A stretch of DNA of 32,242 nt from a virus, in IMG/VR virus record IMGVR_UViG_3300030099_004985, positions 1 to 32,242 of that record; one strand, written 5' to 3'. The first letter of the stretch is position 1. The number at the start of each line of letters is the position of its first letter. A program made the position numbers and the translations under genes. The notes under the pieces are model-generated. The model did not search any database. It saw nothing but the letters and a program-made list of their open reading frames with translations, and was not told the DNA's origin. Positions 28,829 to 32,242 of this stretch are shown here, in pieces.

Positions 28829-31225
28829 CTAGTTAAAGTAGTACTTACTTCTAAGCACTTCGGAAATGTTGAGCCGCCCACGGTTGGGCAGGCTCGGCAA
28901 TGATACACCGGAGGGTAATTGGATTGCAAGCTGGTCGGCCAGATTCTGTAGCTGGTCATGCTCATCGAATAGATCGGCAGTTGCTTCCCTTACACTTGCG
29001 TGCATCAACTCGGCTTGAGTAGCCAGAACACCGATCGAATCATGGATTGTCATGACCGACTGTATGCCGTTACTCTCAGCGAGGTTCATGGAGTGCCCTA
29101 GCAGACCCCCTGCGCCGTCGAGGCTGTGGATCCAGTTAGGACAGATGGCGTTGACTGTTTTGCGACTGTTCGTCTGTCCGTTTGGTATACGGAGACGATG
29201 CTGACGCAGTGTCCCACCGACCATAGTTTTGATCGTGTATGGGTTAGTGTTCTCGTAATGCATTTTAACAGGAAACCCTAGTGGAGTCGTCCACCTTGGG
29301 ATGACCTCATTCTGGACGAATAGGGAGGCTGCGGCCCTCAGCCAGTCCATACCAACCTGTGCTGACTGCACTACTTCACCGATGCTTGCCCAGATTAGCT
29401 CAGCCAAGTAATTACACGGCCTGTAAGTCTCGTCCCCAAAAGGGCTTGTGCGACCCGCCTTGACCTGCTCGTAGAACCACTCAGCCGTATACGTACGACA
29501 TGAGAAGAAAGTAGAGCCGTAGCAGAGGGTCATTGTCTGCCTCTTGGTCGTCTTCCGGTCAATGCCGAACGTCAACCACTTGGACCCGTATTCGTTGTTG
29601 TCCTCGAAGAGCTTCTTGCGGACTCGGTCAGCCACCTGTTGGTAGACATCCTGGGGAATGTCATGCGGTGTGACGTTAGTAGCCAGAGCGGCTACAGGGT
29701 CCTTGAGGATCATGGAGTAGATCTGGAGCCCCTGGTTCGTGGCGTCCATGCTGACAGGCAGATTGGTCCTGAATGACTGCCCCTGCTCATGCATCCTGGA
29801 TACCTCCATGCACGCTCTGGCGAAAGCCCAGGGCTCGTCAGCGTCCGTCCACGCCATCTCAGAGAGCGGGTCTTTGCCGATACGACGGACAAGAGACAGG
29901 TTATCCTCTACCCACTTGATCCTTTCAATGTAAGGCTTCTTGTCTAGTCCCCATCTAGATGCAGTATGGGAGTATAGCCACATTCTGCCGCTTTCTGTCA
30001 TCTGCTGACTTTCTTCAAAAGACAGTAGAGACTTGGCCCACTCAGGTCCTTGTGGTTGTAGAAAGTAAGGAACTGGATAAACTCTGCCTCTGAAGTCTAA
30101 AGAGACAGGGAAGTAGATTGACTGATCTTTAAACTTCTCAGCTAAGTTTATAGTCTTCATAACTTGAAGACGCTTAGACTTGAGCCTTTCGTTGTCAAAG
30201 TGAGTGCGTGCAGCAGCTTTACGCCAAGAGCGCCTCGACTCCTGATTTGTGTCAATATCAGAAGGCTTAGGAGGCATGGGCTCGTCCTCGATAGGAGGAA
30301 GCCCGCCTACTGGTAGACTCTTGTCCCAGCAGTGATGCAAAAGTCCTTTTAGCTGACTGTCCACCACATATCCAGTATTCTGGATAATGTTTACAGCATT
30401 GTAGACAAATGGAATATCCATCTGTGCAAGCTCTTCTAGATACTTTGAATCATACGTCTTCACTAAAGGCTTCCTTCTAAATGACTCGGAAGGATACCCT
30501 CCGATGTATGGATTAGTCCACTCCATGGGAGTGACGACTGTAGGGAGCCATACAGGGGAGAGATGCTCATTGTATTCGTGAGCTTGGGAAATCCACTTTG
30601 AGAGTTCTTCTGTTGGGCGGAGGCTTGTGTAGCTCTTGCCCTTAGCGTCTCTACGAGTGTAGATTTCTACGATACCTGTAGACTGACGCATTAGTTCAAT
30701 GCACGTCAGACCCACAGATGCTGCGACTTTACGGTCCCACGAAGGCAAGACGATGTCGTGCCACCTGACTGTCTTGTTGATAAACTTGGACTTAGTCTTC
30801 TGAGACTTTAGTTTATCAAGGCTTCTGTGGATTTGTTGCCACAGCGCAGGGTGATTGCTTTTGAGTTCTCGGAACCTTAGTTCATCCTCTAATAGCCTTC
30901 CTACCATGACTGAAAGACTGGCTATTTTTCTTTCAATACTTATCCCATCTAGCACCGCTTTGCACACAAGTGCCGCGACAACTTTGGGAGGTAGTTGTAT
31001 TAGATACTCATGTGATTTGTGTCTCTTGCCGGGAGACTGCGAGGCTGTGTCGAGCCATCGTGAGAGGGAATCGTGCATAGCACTGATTGCCTCGGAAAGA
31101 AGGTACTGCCCCACTGGAGTTGTGGACTCTAAAGAGGTCTCCCTAGACCTCTTGACCTTGTGTTGGTACCTTTTCTTGCCCAGGTCCAACATTTCAGCAT
31201 CTAGACGACGTTGCTTGTCGTTCAT
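28829..31225 (-). CDS. Single-subunit DNA-directed RNA polymerase, T7 gp1-like
   Basis: A 798-residue phage RNA polymerase (T7 gp1 has 883) that would transcribe middle and late genes. Seen are FPVSLDFRGRVYPVPYFL (374-390), motif A SMDATNQGLQIYSM (D494), motif B RKTTKRQTMTLCYG (K561, Y569, spaced as K631/Y639 in T7) and motif C MTIHDSIGV (H728, D729). Catalytic residues are all present. Motif A reads DATNQGLQI where T7 has DGSCSGIQH. The region corresponding to the T7 specificity loop (about 660-690) differs greatly, so the promoter must differ. The N-terminal part is shorter and more AT-rich than the catalytic half. A strong terminator lies upstream. GGGGGG precedes the ATG. Confidence 0.96.
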   Translation of the reverse strand: MNDKQRRLDAEMLDLGKKRYQHKVKRSRETSLESTTPVGQYLLSEAISAMHDSLSRWLDTASQSPGKRHKSHEYLIQLPPKVVAALVCKAVLDGISIERKIASLSVMVGRLLEDELRFRELKSNHPALWQQIHRSLDKLKSQKTKSKFINKTVRWHDIVLPSWDRKVAASVGLTCIELMRQSTGIVEIYTRRDAKGKSYTSLRPTEELSKWISQAHEYNEHLSPVWLPTVVTPMEWTNPYIGGYPSESFRRKPLVKTYDSKYLEELAQMDIPFVYNAVNIIQNTGYVVDSQLKGLLHHCWDKSLPVGGLPPIEDEPMPPKPSDIDTNQESRRSWRKAAARTHFDNERLKSKRLQVMKTINLAEKFKDQSIYFPVSLDFRGRVYPVPYFLQPQGPEWAKSLLSFEESQQMTESGRMWLYSHTASRWGLDKKPYIERIKWVEDNLSLVRRIGKDPLSEMAWTDADEPWAFARACMEVSRMHEQGQSFRTNLPVSMDATNQGLQIYSMILKDPVAALATNVTPHDIPQDVYQQVADRVRKKLFEDNNEYGSKWLTFGIDRKTTKRQTMTLCYGSTFFSCRTYTAEWFYEQVKAGRTSPFGDETYRPCNYLAELIWASIGEVVQSAQVGMDWLRAAASLFVQNEVIPRWTTPLGFPVKMHYENTNPYTIKTMVGGTLRQHRLRIPNGQTNSRKTVNAICPNWIHSLDGAGGLLGHSMNLAESNGIQSVMTIHDSIGVLATQAELMHASVREATADLFDEHDQLQNLADQLAIQLPSGVSLPSLPNRGRLNISEVLRSKYYFN

Positions 31226-31242
31226 GCCGACCCCCCGTCAAT

Positions 31243-31304
31243 AAAAATGGCCCCCACGCCTGCCAGGGAAGAAGAAAGATGAAGAAGAACCTGACAGGCG
31301 GGGG
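31243..31304 (-). terminator. Strong intrinsic terminator between DUF932-like gene and RNA polymerase gene
   Basis: On the transcribed strand CCCCCGCCTGTCAGG (31304-31290) can pair with CCTGGCAGGCGTGGGGG (31267-31251), giving about 15 pairs with one G-U and one bulge. A 22-nt loop, almost all pyrimidine on the transcript, separates the arms. After the 3' arm comes CCATTTTTAT, which supplies the U-run. This is the best terminator in the window and it would limit host-polymerase readthrough into the RNA polymerase gene. Confidence 0.72.
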
Positions 31305-31323
31305 ACCGGGTATACTAGAGAAT

Positions 31324-32175
31324 CTAGAAGTCAGTAGCCGACTCAACAGTGACGCTTTGAGCGATTTCGTTGAATCTACTGCCCATGATACCGTTCAGTC
31401 TCTCAAAACGCGAGCCCTGGGTCATAATATTCCGCCCACGGTCGTTGCTTGTGAAAGCATTTAGAAGTGACCACGCGCTACGGTCCTTGAACTCGGGGTG
31501 CTCAGGCTCCTCCCAATGCTTCAAGACCTTCATAGTCTGAGCAGCACCGATGACCCCCTCTTTGGCGGCTTCGATGATGACCCACCGAGCGTCAGTGTCC
31601 TCGCACCCGATGTCTTTGAGCGTATGGATACGGGCTGCTTGCTTCTCAGCCTGTTGAAACAGTCCACGGACGGCTGAATCAACGAGATTGTAGATCATCT
31701 CGAAGTGGTCATCACGATCTCTATTGATTCCGACAGTGTGCTTGCGCTTAAACGCATGAGATGCGCCCATCATTTGACCGTTGGAGCAGACGGATACTCT
31801 GTTTCCGAGACCCCCTTGGACGGACTTCGACATGTCGTAACTGTTTACGCCACCGAACTCCCAAGAGGTTCCGGCCACTTCGGGAAGGTTGGGGTGGGCG
31901 ATGCCATACAGGCTTAGGAATCGCCCGAACTCGGGCAGGTCCTTGATTTTTCCGTTATCTCGCGACTTTGCGCGGTAGTGAACGGGCTCGCTATGGACAA
32001 AACCATGGCGGCTGAATGCTTGCTCGATCATCTCCACATACTGGTGCTGCGGGAATGGTCGCCAAGTCTCTGGCCCCTGAACGGGGACTGGCGTACGCTG
32101 TATCGTCTTGATATCAACGATCTCACCCCAGTTGCCTGGGTCAAAAGGAGTCGGTGCTACTGGCTGTAGTGACAT
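31324..32175 (-). CDS. DUF932-like early phage protein
   Basis: The 283-residue product resembles DUF932 proteins. Points of likeness are QYVEMIEQAFSRHGFVHSEP near the N-terminus, the GG-NSYDMSKSVQGGLGNRVSVCSNGQM block near residues 108-135 (compare 'N..DKS.....G..V.VC.N'), a VIIEAAKEGVIG helix and RSAWSLLNAFT near residue 235. The biochemical function of these proteins is not settled. As the gene before RNA polymerase it would be made early from host transcription. The start has GGAG seven bases upstream (CTTGGAGAATCCAA then ATG). A terminator follows 20 bp after the stop. Confidence 0.75.
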   Translation of the reverse strand: MSLQPVAPTPFDPGNWGEIVDIKTIQRTPVPVQGPETWRPFPQHQYVEMIEQAFSRHGFVHSEPVHYRAKSRDNGKIKDLPEFGRFLSLYGIAHPNLPEVAGTSWEFGGVNSYDMSKSVQGGLGNRVSVCSNGQMMGASHAFKRKHTVGINRDRDDHFEMIYNLVDSAVRGLFQQAEKQAARIHTLKDIGCEDTDARWVIIEAAKEGVIGAAQTMKVLKHWEEPEHPEFKDRSAWSLLNAFTSNDRGRNIMTQGSRFERLNGIMGSRFNEIAQSVTVESATDF

Positions 32176-32242
32176 TTGGATTCTCCAAGTTAGAGGTAAA
32201 CGCGCGTGATCTAGGAGGGTATACGCGCCCCACCCTCAAGAC
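32176..32242 (-). promoter_or_regulatory. Leader of the DUF932-like gene with overlapping inverted repeats
   Basis: Upstream sequence reaching the window edge. Two inverted repeats overlap: GCGCGT at 32202-32207 with ACGCGC at 32223-32228, and GAGGGT at 32215-32220 with ACCCTC at 32232-32237. They could not form together in one RNA. Candidate roles are a terminator or processing site for the gene to the right, or a regulatory leader. I cannot call a promoter: no good -35/-10 pair is visible. Confidence 0.3.

Noticed and set aside
28819-28965. Longer N-terminus for the ssDNA-binding protein (start at 28965)
   Set aside because: The extra 49 codons lie within the RNA polymerase 3' end and do not resemble the family. 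The ATG at 28818 has a purine-rich ribosome-binding stretch and starts right at the conserved domain.
31305-32227. Shared GTATACCC in the two right-hand gaps as a phage promoter element
   Set aside because: The match is only 8 bases and the same 8-mer (GGGTATAC on the plus strand) occurs inside the coding gene near 19933, so it is probably chance.
1-32242. Lysogeny genes, tRNA genes, insertion sequences or CRISPR arrays
   Set aside because: I looked for integrase or repressor-like proteins, cloverleaf-like segments in the gaps, terminal inverted repeats with transposase frames and regularly spaced repeats; none is visible. The gaps are too few and short.

Overview
The window is a contiguous piece of the genome of a lytic T7-like podovirus (Autographiviridae type). 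Every gene I can support lies on the minus strand, so the map reads from right (early) to left (late). The evidence is a single-subunit RNA polymerase, a T7-type replication set (ssDNA-binding protein, primase-helicase, family A DNA polymerase, 5' exonuclease) and a T7-ordered virion module. That module runs gp7.3-like protein, portal, scaffold, capsid, tail tubular A and B, internal virion proteins, fiber, then the terminase genes. The many small basic proteins, the DUF932 and DUF6321 type proteins and the short RNA polymerase recall environmental, especially marine, autographiviruses. The host cannot be read from the sequence. There is no integrase, tRNA gene or CRISPR array. Both ends of the window cut through the genome: the large terminase is truncated on the left, and the earliest genes lie beyond the right edge. 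|| Layout, right to left. 32242-31226: a leader with inverted repeats, a DUF932-like early protein, then a strong terminator. 31225-24426: RNA polymerase, ssDNA-binding protein, RusA-type Holliday junction resolvase (in place of T7 endonuclease I), primase-helicase and DNA polymerase. 24454-22616: a small low-GC LAGLIDADG homing-endonuclease-like gene just behind the polymerase, an unknown protein, 5' exonuclease, an Nmad1/DUF1599 protein and a small conserved protein. 22601-19134: gp7.3-like proline-rich protein, portal, scaffold, three tiny very basic proteins (two too short to find easily) and a small membrane or lipoprotein. 18965-17820: major capsid, with a GC-rich hairpin on each side. 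17761-14628: tail tubular proteins A and B. 14628-4915: internal virion proteins equivalent to gp13, gp14, gp15 and gp16, the last two much enlarged. 4912-1989: tail fiber and a second jelly-roll-like protein. 1989-1: holin-like protein, small terminase, DUF6321-like basic protein and the N-terminal 420 residues of the large terminase. || How it works together: the phage polymerase would transcribe the replication and virion modules. The genes are packed with 1-5 bp overlaps, including nine TAATG stop-start junctions that suggest translational coupling. The capsid stands out: it has an upstream leader, a clear Shine-Dalgarno and flanking hairpins, consistent with its need for the highest expression. 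|| Most unusual features: (1) the 1832-residue gp16 homologue carries at least eight copies of a DP[DE]F[VI]GP-type motif around an apparent FtsK-gamma-like winged helix, in a protein with no visible lytic transglycosylase domain; (2) a block of lysine/arginine-rich mini-proteins sits between scaffold and capsid; (3) a sharp drop in GC runs from the fiber to the gp13-like gene; (4) no endolysin gene is recognisable in 32 kb.
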